Below, in pieces: positions 30,111 to 45,100 of a stretch of DNA of 64,000 nt. Location of the stretch: assembly GCF_042242105.1 (NCBI RefSeq), contig NC_092029.1, forward strand, positions 19,206,885 through 19,270,884. The letters run 5' to 3'. Made by a program: the position numbers and the translations under genes. How positions within the stretch are numbered: position 1 is the stretch's first letter; every line of letters starts with the position of its first letter. Source of the DNA: Pempheris klunzingeri (taxonomy: Eukaryota; Chordata; Actinopteri; Acropomatiformes; Pempheridae). The notes beneath the pieces are model-generated. The model was not told the origin of the DNA. It ran no database searches and saw only the letters and a program-made list of their open reading frames with translations.

Positions 30111-33100
30111 GTAAGACTGTAGATCTATTATTTTGTTTTATGTTGCATTTATTCTACCCGTTAGATTCTCCACTGATTTTGGAGAGCTGCAGTCTGTCCC
30201 TTTATATTGTTGTGTTAGTTTTTACCCAGTCTGCAACAGCTGTGATTGCTTCCAGCTCCAGCAGACTTTTGCCAATAAGAGATTAATGCTGATCAGAAGT
30301 TGATTTTAGAGAGGGGGGGTGGGGGGCACAGCAGAGGCTGGTGGTGCATGCTGAAGTTTCCGATGGGAGAATGCTGCAGCCACGTCTCCAAATGGTCTGT
30401 GGCGTTCCCACTGCTCAAAACACGAGGGCGAGATGCGCTGACAGCTGGAGAAAACGATTCTTTGCATGAGCAGATCACGCACCGACAGTTAACTAAAGCT
30501 CGGCGTGATGTGCACAGAGGTCTAGTTGGAACATTACCTCATCCACCACCGGTCACGCCACGCAAAAAAAAAAAAAAAAATCATCCTGTATGTGTGTCAC
30601 GTTCTCACACGGCGCCGGAGCGTATTGCTTGCCTGGCCGTCACACAGACCAGTGCATGTGATTTATCAGCTTAGCACATTCACCTTCGGCCTTCTTTGGC
30701 TGTCCAAGTGTTCCTCCCACACATTAGGAGGCCCACTTGGGTGCTTTCTGAAGCGCGTCGCACCTGCATGTGAGCAGATGAACACATCACGCGTCACATT
30801 GCGGCTGATTGGTTCAATAAATCAGAGCAGTCGATTCTGCTGGTTGTAATTAAGGTGCTCAGTGTTGGTGAAACGTGACACTGTGGTCACAATCCCCCCC
30901 CCCCCAACGCACTGTTGCATAACATTATTTTGGTGAATGCATGATAGCATGTAAAAAAAAAAAAAATCCATCTCTTTTTGTGTTGCTGGCTGTCACTCAC
31001 AGTGGGAGTTAATCCAAAAAAAAAAAATCACTTTTGGATTCTAACCACAGTCAAAAAGCCTGTGTGGGTTCTCAGAGATAATTAGCAGGACTGCAGGAGA
31101 TGGTGTGACATTTAGCTGGAATGTATGTTCCCTCTCCTACATTATCACTGATCACTTCCATCGCTGAAGTGAAGCCAGGTGAAGTCATTTCCATTTTGCC
31201 ATTTATCAACTCAAGGGACCACTTTCTAAGGGTTGCCCAAGCGCTCAGCCGCTGATGATGATCGTGAGATGGAGTTGAAAGCTCCGGACAAAGTTAGCAA
31301 GACCTTGAGCTAAGATTTCCAGTCAGACGTCTTCTCCTTTCTATCAAACAGGCAAATATGAATCCTTGGGGGTGAAAAAATGAGTGGCTGAAATGGTGGT
31401 GCTGTGTGTTCCGTCGAAATCTGGTGTTCAAAATAATTCAGAATTTAAAGAAAGAATTCTCTCTGATCACGTTATAGTCCCCGTATTTGCCCTGAGGTCT
31501 TTATCTTTTTTTATTTTGTCTCTTTTTTTCCCACCACATGAAACCAATGGTCATCTGAAAGGTCATTCGTGCTGTTCTCCTGTTGCTTATCAGAGTGTTC
31601 ATCAGCAAGAAGCATCACTCTCAAGTGCAAATATTGCAGCACAGAGCATGCAGTTGATCATTTGTCCTTTATTTCAGTGGCGGTTCAGACCAACTTGATG
31701 CCCCCCAAGAAAGTGCAGCCAGGCATGCTTCAGTCCAGCCTTGTGCACGCCAGCGTGGCCACCATGCAGAACCCGATGGGCTGCGCTGTGCCGCGGCTGT
31801 CCGTCTCCTCCCGCCCTCCCAGCATGGTGGCCAGCATGGAGGCGGTGGCCGACGGTTCAGCCCCCTTCACTATGATGAAGCTGAAGACGGTGCTGGCAGT
31901 GTTTGTCGTGGTGGTGGCCTACCTGGTGGCGGGGGGCTTGGTGTTCCGGGCGCTGGAGCAACCCTTCGAAAACAACCAGAAGATCACCATTACAGCAGAG
32001 AAGGCCGCCTTCCTGCAGAAACACCCGTGTGTGTCCCCAGACGAGCTGGAGGCTGTCATCAAGGTAAGAGCAGCCGCTGGTCGATAATCCAGCTTTTCCT
32101 CAGTCACGAATTTGGTCTCCAGAGGGGACTCAGGTCTACTGAAACCTGAGCTTGATATCGATCTGACGCCATTTAAGCTGCACGCATACTCTACACTCCA
32201 CATACTCCTGCAAGCGATGCTGGGATTGGATACAAATCCACTGAACTGTCTAGTACATACAGAAGTGTAGATGTCTTGATGGCTCCCACACATCCTGGAA
32301 ACTGCCTGAAGCAGTGTGGATCAGAAAGACATGTTAATCATGTTTAGTTGATTCACTGAATTTCTTTGTAATTTGACAAAGACAAAGAAACTATTTGTTG
32401 TCACTCTGGGACGGCACTCACGGAAATTTATAGTTTTTATTGACTAATAATAATTAGATGGATTAATGGGGCTCAGTGTAAAGTCCACCTCTATACCACC
32501 TTGATAAATAAGGAAAAACAAGCCAGTTAAATAAGTCAGTCTCATAAAATCACTAATAGATAGAATTGATAGATAGTTGAAGGATTTCGGAGTTCTTGAC
32601 AGAGTAGAGCTTGGCAGTACTCACTCTTGTACAACATTAAAGAAGACAGCATGTGTATTTAAACATGGTTGTGCGTATATGAGGGGTGTGTACATGTGAA
32701 TATGCAAAAGAAGGTAAGATGGAGGCCTGCGCAAAGGTGGAGGGACGAAATGGTGGCTGCCAGAACCCCCCTGGTGTGTGGGTCAAAGGAGGACACAGCG
32801 CCAAGCCATATGTTGTGGCTGTTAGCTTTGCATCGCAGTCAAGGCCTTTTTGGAAAGCTGTATGTGTGAGTGTGTGTGATGCAGGCGTGCGGTTAGGAAA
32901 GGTTGCATGCAGGGCCTGTGTCTGTGTGAGCAACCTAACATCAGCTTAACTTTCTGGCTGCAATACGTCACAATAATCAAACTCAGTGAACACGAAAGCA
33001 AATCAAAACCAACACATTCAAAAGGTTCAACCAGAAATTGTTCCGGAGGTGAGAGTTGAAGACCTGCTGGACAGGGAGCCTCCACCAGACACTCCCAGCA

Positions 33101-36100
33101 CACCTTCACTACACGTGTGGGTTTACCAGGTCTGTCCGGCAGCCTCCCCCACCACCTGATCCAACCACCATGGATCAGCACCACCATACCACAGAAGTGC
33201 AAAATACCACTGTGGTTTGGATCAGTTGCAATGTTTCCTAATCACTAATCCTAATGACCATTACTCATGTTTAAATGCTTACACATGTAGATAAAACACA
33301 ATTCCTGCCTATATTTACAAACTATTATCCAGTAAGTTTAATATATTGTTCTAATATACCATTCCTTTTTGGACATCTTCAACTAATTTGTCTAATGGTG
33401 TTCCCATAAACTTAGATATTAAGTTTTACTTTATCTAATACTTTATAAAGATTAACATTAGTCAATTAGATATAGGCATCAACTAAAAGTCAAGTAATAC
33501 AATAATACACATTAATTAATTGTTAACAAATGCCTCTTGTTAACATTTTTAACTGTTGACATATTCTCATCTCATCTCATCTCATCTCATCTTCTATACC
33601 GCTTATCTGTCAGGGTCGTGGGGGAAGCTGGAGCCTATCCCAGCTGACATTGGGCGAGAGGCGGGGTACACCCTGGACTGGTCGCCAGTCAATCACAGGG
33701 CCAATTTTTACATGAAGTCCACTGCGAACCTATTTCATTAAGAGAAAACTGGGTAAAGGTTGAGATCAGTGGACATACTTCATGGTCTTCATATAGAGGT
33801 TTGCTAGCTCCTTTATCTCCACTCATTGACTTACCTATAAATTACTGTGCATGTTATACTGAACAACCATTACTTAACCCTAATTAATCATTTAGAATGC
33901 TTTACATGTGTCAATCTGTTTTGTAGGAAATTTATTTCATTTATATGAGTAATGCCTTACTTAACTAATACCAAATGAAGCCAATTTTTGGCGGAATACT
34001 TTAAATGATAAGAAATATTCCTGTAGATAATAGGGTTGTGAAACTGAGTTTTTAATTAAGTGGAGAGATCTCATTTGGAAAGTAGACTGCATGATGAGTC
34101 CCACCGGTGAAACATTCCCAGTGGAACATGGAATTGGTGTGGAAAAGAAGGAGAGACGCTTCTATTTGTTTACAAGAGCTCTTTTCATTTTCATGTTTTC
34201 ATTTTACACAAACGGAAAGGCATTAAACTGAAGTGATACAAAAATTTCACTTCACATTCCTTACTAAGTATTTTAACAGGATAATAATTGCATTTTCTTT
34301 TTACATGTAGCACGCAGTCTCCATCTTTTTAAAACTGGAATGCATCATGTTCTTAACAGATGGTGGTCATTAGAGATCAATTGATGATAAGGGATGAATT
34401 TTTAAAGGCCGATAAAATCGTGAGTGTCTTGAAGACCAGGGAGTGTGTTCACTGCTCTCAACCTTCACCAGAAATAAGTCATAAGGTGGAAGAATTACCC
34501 CTAAACATGTAGAAACAAACTGTTTAGCTTTGAAATTCATAATATACATGTTAAGTACATCTTTATCAACCATTTGATGATATTAGTATCCTAATTAGTA
34601 CGTAATCCCCTTATAAATGTTACTTGCTGCTAACGCTAATGTTGCTAACAGTTACTTGCTTATTGTTGTTGTGCTTATGCTTATAATCTGATTACTGTAC
34701 TAATGAACTGTTAGTTAATTATGACTGTACTAATGAATGTTAATTGCAGCTCTATAAACAATGAAATAATGCATAAACTAATACTGTAGTTAACATAAAC
34801 ATAGTAAATGAGTATTAACATTGTTAATGATTATTAACTATGTTAGTGTATGTACCCCCATTGTAAAGTGTTACCACTGTGGCTGTAGAAAGTTTTGACC
34901 CAGCTTGCGATGCTACAGTGTCTTCCTGTTTAGAAGGTTGCTCCTTTTTAGACAGCGCTCCGATCATTTCATTCAGCCTGAATGAGCATAGCCCAAATTT
35001 AGTCCATAAAGTGCATAAAGTTCTTGTGGTGGAAAAAAAAAACTACAACATATATAAATTCATCACACGAATGTGAGAGAGTGCATAGTCTCCCTCTCCC
35101 TTAATAAATGTTCAGCCATTATTTGGATGTCAGATGCCAAATTTCTCACAGTCCATCTAAGAAAATTGCTTGGAAACAAGATTTCTACTAACTGTCAGAA
35201 GGCAGACCTTCATTATTAATGCAGGAGAACATGAATTAAGGCTTAGAAGAAAGATCCCACGAACATATTTGAATGTGACTTGTGCTGCAACACTTTTGCT
35301 TCCGCTAACACCAGGATTTTTCATGGCCCGGTGCTCACAGCCACTTGTAAAGCAGCGTAGTAACACCCAGCTGTTTTGGCCTGAACGGTTATTGACATCA
35401 GCAGTGGTGAAATCCTGTATGATAATGGACAGGCAAATATAGAGCGCAGTCACTGCATCTGAGCCCATAAAGCTGCCGTGGATCAGTGCCAGCTCAGTTT
35501 CACTGCCTGACACATTCAACAAGAGAAACACATAAACCCAGAGCTGCATAGTAAACCCACCCACCTCTGTAACTAACAGCTCGCGCATATGCCACAATTG
35601 GAAATGAGTGCTGTAATTGCATGGCTTCGTTCTAAAAGCAAACACTGAGATGGTCGCTAATCTTGTTTAGGCCAGAGAGATATCGGGTATCAGATCAGTC
35701 CCCTTTCTAGAAAAGATCTGCTGTAGAATGAGCTTAAGCCTACGGCCAGCGGGGAGACAGGGTGCAGCTGCTGATGTGATGCTGTTACATCACATGCTCC
35801 TGCGCTGAAATGACGAGCACTTTCTTCGATGGACTCCTTTAAACAGAGAGACAGGAGGTTGTTGTTGTTGTTTTTCTGCACATAGTGTATCTCCGGGACG
35901 ACAGTACTGTCTGTGCACCCCTGCATTTGAACACAATTCTTATCTCAAGCTGAGAAAGGGGACTTCCAGTTTGACGCCTTGGGCCTGCTAACGCAACAGC
36001 TGGTTTATTCTGTGATAATTGCACATATTTTAAGCTCAGACAGGTCAAATCAGGTCTTCAGGTCATGAAAGCTCGTGCCAAGAAATTAGCATTTGTTCTT

Positions 36101-39100
36101 TGGTCCAGCAGCGGCGGCAGCAACAGCAGAAATAGCCTCAAAAGCAAGAGCACATTGGGCCCAAAGGGGCATGATTGACTTGAGGAAATGAAAGACATCC
36201 AGCATGCTTGAAACAAACTAATTCAAATGATTTCAAGTGTTTCTGTATGCTATGTTTGCATCATCTCCTAGTTTTCTCCAGCTACTCAGGTTTCCTCCTA
36301 CTGTCCAAACACCTGCATGTTAGCCTAAGTGGTGATTCCACCTATGATCATAGGTGTGAATGTTCTTTGTGCCAGCTCTTTTATTGATGCAGCCTTCCAG
36401 GCGTAACCTGCTCTCAGGCCAATACAGTGTTAATGTTAACACGAATTTCAAATTTAGTTCGTTGCTTACATTTTAGTCATTTCATTTTGTTTTATTTCAG
36501 TCAAGATTTAGTTTGTGGAAGTCTGTTCTAATTTTAGTCAATGTTTTACTCAATTTTATAATTAATTTATAATAATAATAATTTTATAATACTGTAATGG
36601 ATTTTGCTGAGGAAAATTTCTACTGGCTGCAAAAATTGCAATGAGAAGTTTACCTTGAAGTATGTGTTTAGTCGTCTACACAGTGCACAAAAGTGCAAGC
36701 ATATATCCTTCACAGCTCATATTTATTTTCTGCATTTATCTACAACACATAATTGTTTATGGCCACTGCAAGTCTTGTTGTGCAAAACAATGTCATCCAA
36801 CATTGTCGATGTTATAGATGTTACACTGGTCAAATTATGTGTGAATGGCTCCTCCGTCACTGCGTTGTGAGATGTCATAGGAAAAGTCACAGCCTGCATG
36901 TGCTTTATGGAGGGCTTGTGCGGTAAGGCCTGTCCTCCTAGATTTTTTTCTGTCAGAAAAGTGCTGGGTAGCGCCTGGACGAGGCGCTTGTGCAGTGAGA
37001 GAACAACACTGAGTACACTACTCTGTACTCATGAGGGCATAAGGATAGTGATTTCGGCATAATTTATTTCCTTAGAAGAAAGGCACAGACAGGCCAAGAC
37101 GTGCACTGCCCAGATAGATTAGTAAAGACAGACATACTAGACAGAGATCATCAATTTAATGTTACTGTCATTTGCTAAGATCAAACTTGACTAGTAGAGA
37201 ACACAAGTTTCATGATTTCAAATTTCACGATTGCTGGGAGCAGCAATTCAGTTTTTTTTCTCCTTTTCTGACCAGAAGGATAGCTCCGCTTCATTCTCGT
37301 CATTGAAGTTGTAAACATTGAGACCTGATTTGACACGAGGAGGAGGCAGATCCCTGGTGTGATTTGCAGAGCGCTATGCAACATGCATAGTGAGAGTATA
37401 GGGCTGCCTGTACCACCTGAAATGGTGGAGGGGTTAACAGGGAGTTATTCATTTGAGAAGTCATTATTTTTATTATTTTATATCAGAGAGCCCAAAACAA
37501 TAATCAAATGCACCCACAATATGTTGTTCTTTTTTTAAGGATATATCTATCAAATATTTCAAATATCTAGTACAACCAAATTAGCATTAAAACTGCAACT
37601 AGATGATCTATTATTAAATTCAGTAATGTAAACGATACAATAGTATCATAGAAATAATGAAAGGTTTGCAATGTAATGCAAAGTGCACTGTGTTTGTCTC
37701 CATAGCAACGGTTGATGAGACTCATGGGTAATAAAGACGCTTCTTTTTTTTTTTTTTTAGTCGAGAAGGAAATAATTCAAACTGATGGCCTTAACGGTAC
37801 CCCGTTGTATTGCTGAGCTACCAAAGACCCCTCCCCAGATAGAAAAATAATGACTTTTTAATAATAACATTACAACATGCAAACATATAGTAGGAGCCCC
37901 AAATACAAGTATGAGGCTGACAATGAGCATGGTATTTCTCCTTTAAGACGGATAGGCATCTGCCACAGTCAAGGATTCCGTGCCAGATGAATGTCACACA
38001 TCAGCCCTCTTTGTTCCAGGAGGGCACAGGTGGCAGCTTCATCTGATGACATTTTCAAGCCTGCTCTTCTTTGATTTAAAGGATGGTAGAAAGGGCACAA
38101 AGCTCCCTTCACTTTATACTACGCTCTGTGTTGCGGCTTTGTCTCCAAATGTCTCTCTGAATCTGCACAGCTCACAGTGGAATAACAACATATGACATAT
38201 ATACTGTAAATCTGCTCAGTCAGCTTCACAAATGTTATTTGTTACAGTAATTTAATATTTTAAGCCATGTGTGTCTACAAGTTTGTACTCTCCAAATCCC
38301 AGCTGACATATACGTAATGCTGGGTTCTGGCAAACCAGATATCATTTTAGTAAACAAGAGCAGGACCATAAAATCAGGTCAGGCTGCCAGAGAATACCAA
38401 CAGTGGTAACTTTTTTGCCATCCATTAGCTACCTCATACATAATATACTGTATAATGCTGTATTATATTATAATAATTCTTTATATACAATCACTTTGTT
38501 TCATATATTTCACTTTTTTTGTTAACAATACGATATCACTACAGCAACATTTTGCCATGCGTGTTCTGTTTTGCCACCATGCCTTCCTGTTGGACTGTTC
38601 ATTCGTTTGAGAAGTCATTATTTTTGAGAGTTCAAAATGGTGGATGGCTCCGCAAGAGTTGAATAATAAGTCAGTTTACAATTACAAACTTACAACAGCA
38701 CACTAAAGCACTAACTGTCTCTGCTCAGACAAAAACCTCTTACTTGATATCACTTTGTGAGCGATTAGTGTGTGCGCAGCCGGCAGGGTTTGGTCCAGCT
38801 CAGATAGCGGCACGGCAAGCGTCTGCGTCAGCGGGGTTAATAGCATGCTGAGATTCATGTGGCAGCGTAGGAACAGCGGGAGTCAACTGGGAGTGAAAGA
38901 GCGCGGTGTAAAAGTTATCCTTCTCTTTCCTGAACAGAACAGCAAACTGTCTCTATGTTCTGCAGGTGGTTTTGTATTCTTAGTGACCACATTGTGGCTT
39001 CGTCCTATACTCCGGTGGGCTTCTTCCAGAAAAGTGGCAACTTTCTGAAAGACACTGAACCCCAACTTGCTCCCGAAGCATAGCTTCCCCTGAAATGGGA

Positions 39101-42100
39101 CTGGACCCTGCAGGTTTGCAGATAAGAAGTGAGAGCGAGGTAGGAAGGAGCTGTGTGAAACTAAAGGACTCCGGGAAACCGAGTTGAGAAAGACAAAAAG
39201 TCCTCACTAATTTTGCTGGGCCCAAATAATAAAATATTAAATCCATCATCATTGATCATCATCTTCTAGAAATTCAAGTTCGAAGGGACATTCGCATCCC
39301 TCCCAGGAACGAAGCCCCATTTCTCGGTAAGTCAGGCATATATTTTCATTGAATCCATTTCTGTTTTATTGTTTTCCAAATGGTTTTTTAAAATTAAAAC
39401 CTCTCTCTTTCTTTACGCAGTTACTGCCGATGAGCTGGAAGGTATAAACATTACTCAATCGGAAAGAAGAAAAAGAAAAAAAGCAACTGACAACTTTTAC
39501 AAGATGAGTGAATATGTGGTGGAAGCTATGGAATGCCGGTTCTGGTGTGGAAGCCCTCCTGATTTCCACAATGATCCAGACGCCGTCGGAGAGGAGAATG
39601 CTTGACTTCCACACAAAAGGGGCTCCGATAACCTCCGATAAACACAGCCATCCTCAAGCCTGTTAAGAAGAAAGAAGCCTTATCTCTTGGCTAAAAGAGC
39701 GGATTTGGATCAGACAGCAGATACCTCTTGCAATAACATCCAGACTGAAGGCCCAGCAAGTGATACCATCACCAACCAAATTGAATCTGGTAAGACGAAC
39801 ATTTTTAAAACTTATATTATCATTTAATCAATCAATTAGTCAACCAATCTTTATTTATATAGCGCCAATTCATAGCAGTGTTATCTCAAGACGCTTTACA
39901 AAACAGCAGGTAAGACCAAACTCTTTAATTAAGAGACACAACGATTCAGGAATTCAAAGAATTCAAAAATCCCCACGAGCAATCATCAGATATTATATTA
40001 AGCAACAGTGGCAGGAAAAAATTATTATATTATATTATATTATATTATATTATATATTATTTCCTCTTGTTCTTGTTGCATGTCTTATAATGGATTTTTT
40101 GGCAGGCACAATACTAAACACTGCATCACGATGCCCACCGCAGACAGGGATTGTAGATTGTAGACTCTAGTTATCCCCAATGTTACCCGCCCCGTCGTCA
40201 CGATTCAAATGAGACCTTACTTCCGGTTGTTTGCGGAGTAGGAGAGAGAGGTGGAAAAGAATATTACCGGTGACGTTGATCATACAAGTTAAGGGAGCAG
40301 CACCATCTCATCTTGGACACATGATATGTTTTAATGCAGGGTAATGCGGAAGCTAGTCATAGCATCTTAAATAGGTAGAAAATGATTATAACAACATCAT
40401 ATTGTTATAGCAGGAAGGTTCCTGGTTCGAATCCAGGCTTGAATCTGTGTGGAGTTTGCATGTTTGCACTTCATCCCACATTCCAAAGACATGCAGGTTA
40501 GGTGACCCTAAATTGCCCGAAGGTGTGAATGTGAATTTGTCTGTCTCTATGTGTCAGTCCTGTGATTGACTGGTGACCACTCCAGGGTGTACACCTCCTC
40601 TCGCCCCAAAGTCAGCTGGGATAGGCTCCAGCCCACCCATGACCCTGGAGGATAAGCGGTAATGGATGGATGGATATTGTATGTTATACGATATTAATGC
40701 CTCAAAGTGCCAATAGTGATAAAACATCAACTTAGATGCAATAATAAACTACAAAAAGTAATCAGATCAGTGAAGCTAAGGGCGACATAAAAGCAGAGTG
40801 CGAGACAGACAGAGGATACACGTGCATGCACAAGCACAGGACAATCAGGTTTGTGATGTTAACAAAAAACATTAGCCTTGTAAAGCAGCGTATTTAAAGT
40901 TCATATGGTGTGGCCATGTAGAAATGAGTAATGAGTTAATCAAATTCTCTCTCTTCTCATGGATATATCAATATAGATTTCCAATTAGTATCTCTTGATT
41001 CCTATAGTATATGTGCCTTATATATTTTGGTTCGTCTAACTCCACAGATATCAGCACATGTAAAGAAGACCCACTGGGGAAGCCAAACTTGAAATCCACC
41101 TAAAGAGAGGGTGGGCTTTGCAATCTATGCCAAGTTTGAGCAGCATAACCAAGCAATGATTACATAGAGAGCACTGCAACAACTAATGCAACACTGGCTA
41201 ATGTCCTAAACAAGGAGCGTAACACACAGGTTAGAGAAAATTGAGAATACATAAAAAAACATCTGAGGAAGTGCTACTATTTACTGCCACACAAAACATC
41301 GCTCAGTGAGGACACAATGAGTCTGCCGTCTCAGATAATAAAGGGAACTTGGCAATTGTTGAGACAGTTGCTGAACACGACAAAGCTATTTAAAAAAGGT
41401 TGATTTCCATTCATAATGGAAAGTAAACAAACAAAGTCATTCAGAATGAGATTCTGGATTGTTTGGCAGACATTGTTTGAACCAAAATTACAGAAGAAGT
41501 GGAACAGAGTGAGGTCTCCAGCATCATGGCTGATGAAACACAAGATGTAAAAAAAAAACAGATTTCTCTAGTACTCGGGCACTATTTAAGCTATGAAGGT
41601 GCTGCCATTATAAGTGGTGAACATTCCCGGGTCCAGGTTAGGATCAAAAAGCAAACAAAATATTGAAGCATTGGTTCAGAGATTGAATGACTTCAGGGAG
41701 GAATTATTGTTTAATAACTTGTAGGATGAAGTGTTGAGCATTTCTGAGCAATGCGATAATGCAATACAGTCAGCTGCAAAGCAACAAAAAAGGCTTAGCT
41801 ATAACCCAGCAAGAGTAAGTCAGAACCAGATGAAGACTGGTTTTGTACAGCCTAAAATTAAAAAAGATTGAACACTGTCTATGTCTCTTTTGTTTGGGTC
41901 GAATGTGGCCCTCTGACAACTGGCCCCAGCCTGGCCCCCTCAGTAAAACTGGTCTTCCGTATAGGTTCTGGGCTGGTTTTCCAGAAAACAAGATTCTCAA
42001 GGGGTAATGAAGAGAATCTGGTGGGAATCCAAATGAGTGGAAAAAAAGTGCCATTACCGCCCTCTTCTAGAGTCAAAGACAACCAGTGCTCCTTGGGTCC

Positions 42101-45100
42101 GTGTCCTTTATGCGTGTTCACGACAAAGTAAGCCAGGAGTCTAAACAAACGACTCAGTGATGGCAGCTCGTCAGAAGCCCACACCCCACGAAATACAGTT
42201 GTACCCATGAGACAAAAGACGTTGTCCGTTTAATTTTCATGTGCAGAAAATGATGTCCCCTTGGAGAGGACCCAGCAAGAGAATTTCTCTGTAATTAGCA
42301 GAAAACTGAGATTTGTGATTAAGATCTCTATTAGATCCATTATTAATCACTATGGAGTCCATAGCCCTGGTCTTTGTAAAATAACCCAGCACTAAGTTGT
42401 CTGTTCAGTGTATCTTCTGAAAAGTTGAGCAGAGTTTTGATCATCGCCCTGTAAGGGTGCGTGGCACTAGACTGTGAAATCAACCCAAAGTAGTGTCACA
42501 TTGGCTTAAAATGGTATTCAGAGGGTAGTTGATGAGTCCCACTACCACTTAATTCGCCAGGTTTGTATTGTTTGCATTGGTAATTTTCAGTGTAGACCAT
42601 ATCTTTGATAGAAAGATGCATCGTGGGGGCTGACAATAGATCCAGGACAGATCTGGACAGAATTCCTCCCTTGTGGTTGGTTTCTTCCAACTGATTTCCC
42701 CCTTTTATAGTTGCTGCGTGTTTTGCTTCCCATCGAAATGCACTCTCCAGGAAGTCTCTTTCTCACTCTCCATGACAAAACCATAAAACGACCCAATTGT
42801 TTTTGATTCTGGTTATTAACATATCTCATTTTGTTGGGCTTATGAGCCCATACCTCGACCGCACATGATGGTGGCCCCATAAAAACGGGCCAAAACGCCA
42901 CCCGCTTTCATGATAATCTAATTGAAATGACTAGAAAGGCGCTATACAAATACAGATCATTTACCATTTACTTCAAATGTTCATATGTCTGAATCCACTT
43001 CCTCTCATGCTGAATCCTTATGGATAAAGGAAGTGTGAAACCTGGCAAATTGAATTTTGCCAGCACTAAAACACAAAAGATAACTTCGAATTACGACTTT
43101 ATAAATGTCATTATGCAACAGCGGATGTTATTGACGTGGGTCTACCTAGCAAAACTACAATGTTCTGTGGATGGACTACTAAAAGCACATCTTATTTAGC
43201 CCTACGCATTCTTGGCATGTTGTTTCATTCAGGCTATATAAACGGACAACATGATGGAAAATATTACATTACCAAGGTTGGAATAAATCTAAAAAAAAAA
43301 GGAATACAGCAGCTACCAGTAGTATACACACACCTATTTTTCCCGTACATCCAGCTCAGTGATCTCAGTCAGCAGCAGCAGCACAGCGGCTCACCCTCTC
43401 CTCTTGCACTGTGTGCATCCAGGCAGGTGAGAGTGAGTTGCTATGGTTATGGCGACACTCTTTCTCCGCCACAAGCCTCATCATTATTCCCCTGTCCCCT
43501 CATGTCATCCACTTCCAGGCTATGGCTGTTAGTCTCTACAATGATGTTACCCAGGTGCAATAACGCTGTTTTATTATCACAAAGGTCTAAATATCTGAAG
43601 CTCCACACTGCAAGAGAACAGGGAGACAACACACTGGTTATATAGTGACCATAAAAATCACTAACAACAGGTGGCATTACAATTAGTGACACTATTGCCT
43701 TTCTAAAAATATCTTTTATTTATTGATCTATTTATCATAAACCAAGATTATATTACAACAAAAATAAGGTCACTTCTTTACTCATGGATTTTGCGTCCCC
43801 ACAGTTTATGTTATAGAAATGGATCACAGGTGTTTCAGTATGCTTCAATAGGCTTTATTTTGTTCTATTTCATTTTTGTTTTTGCAAATTCACAAAATGA
43901 AAATACAACAGTGCTGAAACGTCACTCAAACATCCACGAGCATGTCCAGGGATCTATGAATTCATTACAAATGAATGCATTTGTCATTGAATAGGTGCCA
44001 CATGCACTAGTTACAAGTCTATCTTGCAATGTATGGAGCACAGCACAGCTATCACCTGCAACCTTGATAACCCTGACAACGGACTGTCGCTGCCTATCTG
44101 AAGGTGCCATCCAACCCAAAACAACCAGACAGCTAAACTGTGCTCCAAACACAGAGACAGACCTCTTCAATTTTGGCCTGAGGGTTACCCCCCTGACCCA
44201 ACCGTGACCCATACAGCCAAATCCCCAAATTTCCCTCACATACAGTATATTCCATTATATTTCACATAGTCACCTGGTGCCTGAACTTTGTGTTTTACAC
44301 TATAAATCGATACAGGAAAAAATTCAAATTGCTACTTATATCAATTCACCAGTATGCAGAACAGAATTGAGTGTTCAGGGGGGACCCTCAGACCCCCTGC
44401 TTAATATGTCACAGCTTGTGGAGTGCTCCATAACGTCTGCATCAGTGCTGGCGGACTGCAGCCAACTGAAGAAGATGATCCCGTGCTACCACCTTCATGT
44501 GTGCAAGAGGATTAACATCGAGGTCAGTGTTGCAAGGACAGACTGGCAGCACAACGGTCTCTCTGCAAGATCTTGACGCTTTCATTCTGAATGTAAATGG
44601 AAGTATTTAGTAAAAAGGTCATTATATTTAGTTTTAATATTGCCTTTATTAAGGCAAGGGTTTCAACATGTGTGACTTAAGTAACATAATCAATGATGTT
44701 TCGAAAGGTTGGCAACACTCAAAATGAAGTAACTCATAGAAACTGAGCAAAGATTACACTACAACTTAACTTCTCTTTGATCATTTTAAAACAACAGCAC
44801 AACGTTCGTAGTTCACCTATATCGTTGAAAGGCATGAGATGAAAAATGCTTAAAAAAACAACTTACTGGTATGTTCCTGTGTATGACGACAGTGCCTTGC
44901 GTTGTTTGTTTTAGTGAGTGACCGGACGATGCATTGCTTCAGAAGTTGCTGCTGGAAGTAACCTTAACCCGTAGGAGAGGACGTCTGAGGTGGGCAATTT
45001 GCTCAATTGCCAGGCCCCTGCTGTGGTGGGTTAGGTGGACCTGGAGCTGGTGCGCTGAAGCTGATGGCCGGACTCACAAGGAATGAAACTGTCCTTTTGT

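Noticed and set aside
33566-33590. Tandem CTCAT repeats as a possible CRISPR or minisatellite
   Set aside because: Simple microsatellite attached to a SINE tail; no spacers.
35157-35645. 162-codon minus-strand frame
   Set aside because: No motif, weak composition and no splice or start context.
40424-40434. RNA polymerase III B box as a possible tRNA gene
   Set aside because: No A box and no cloverleaf; it belongs to a truncated SINE.
43136-43645. 169-codon frame in intron 2
   Set aside because: Begins at GTG, has low-complexity QQQQ and no domain; not in a spliced context.
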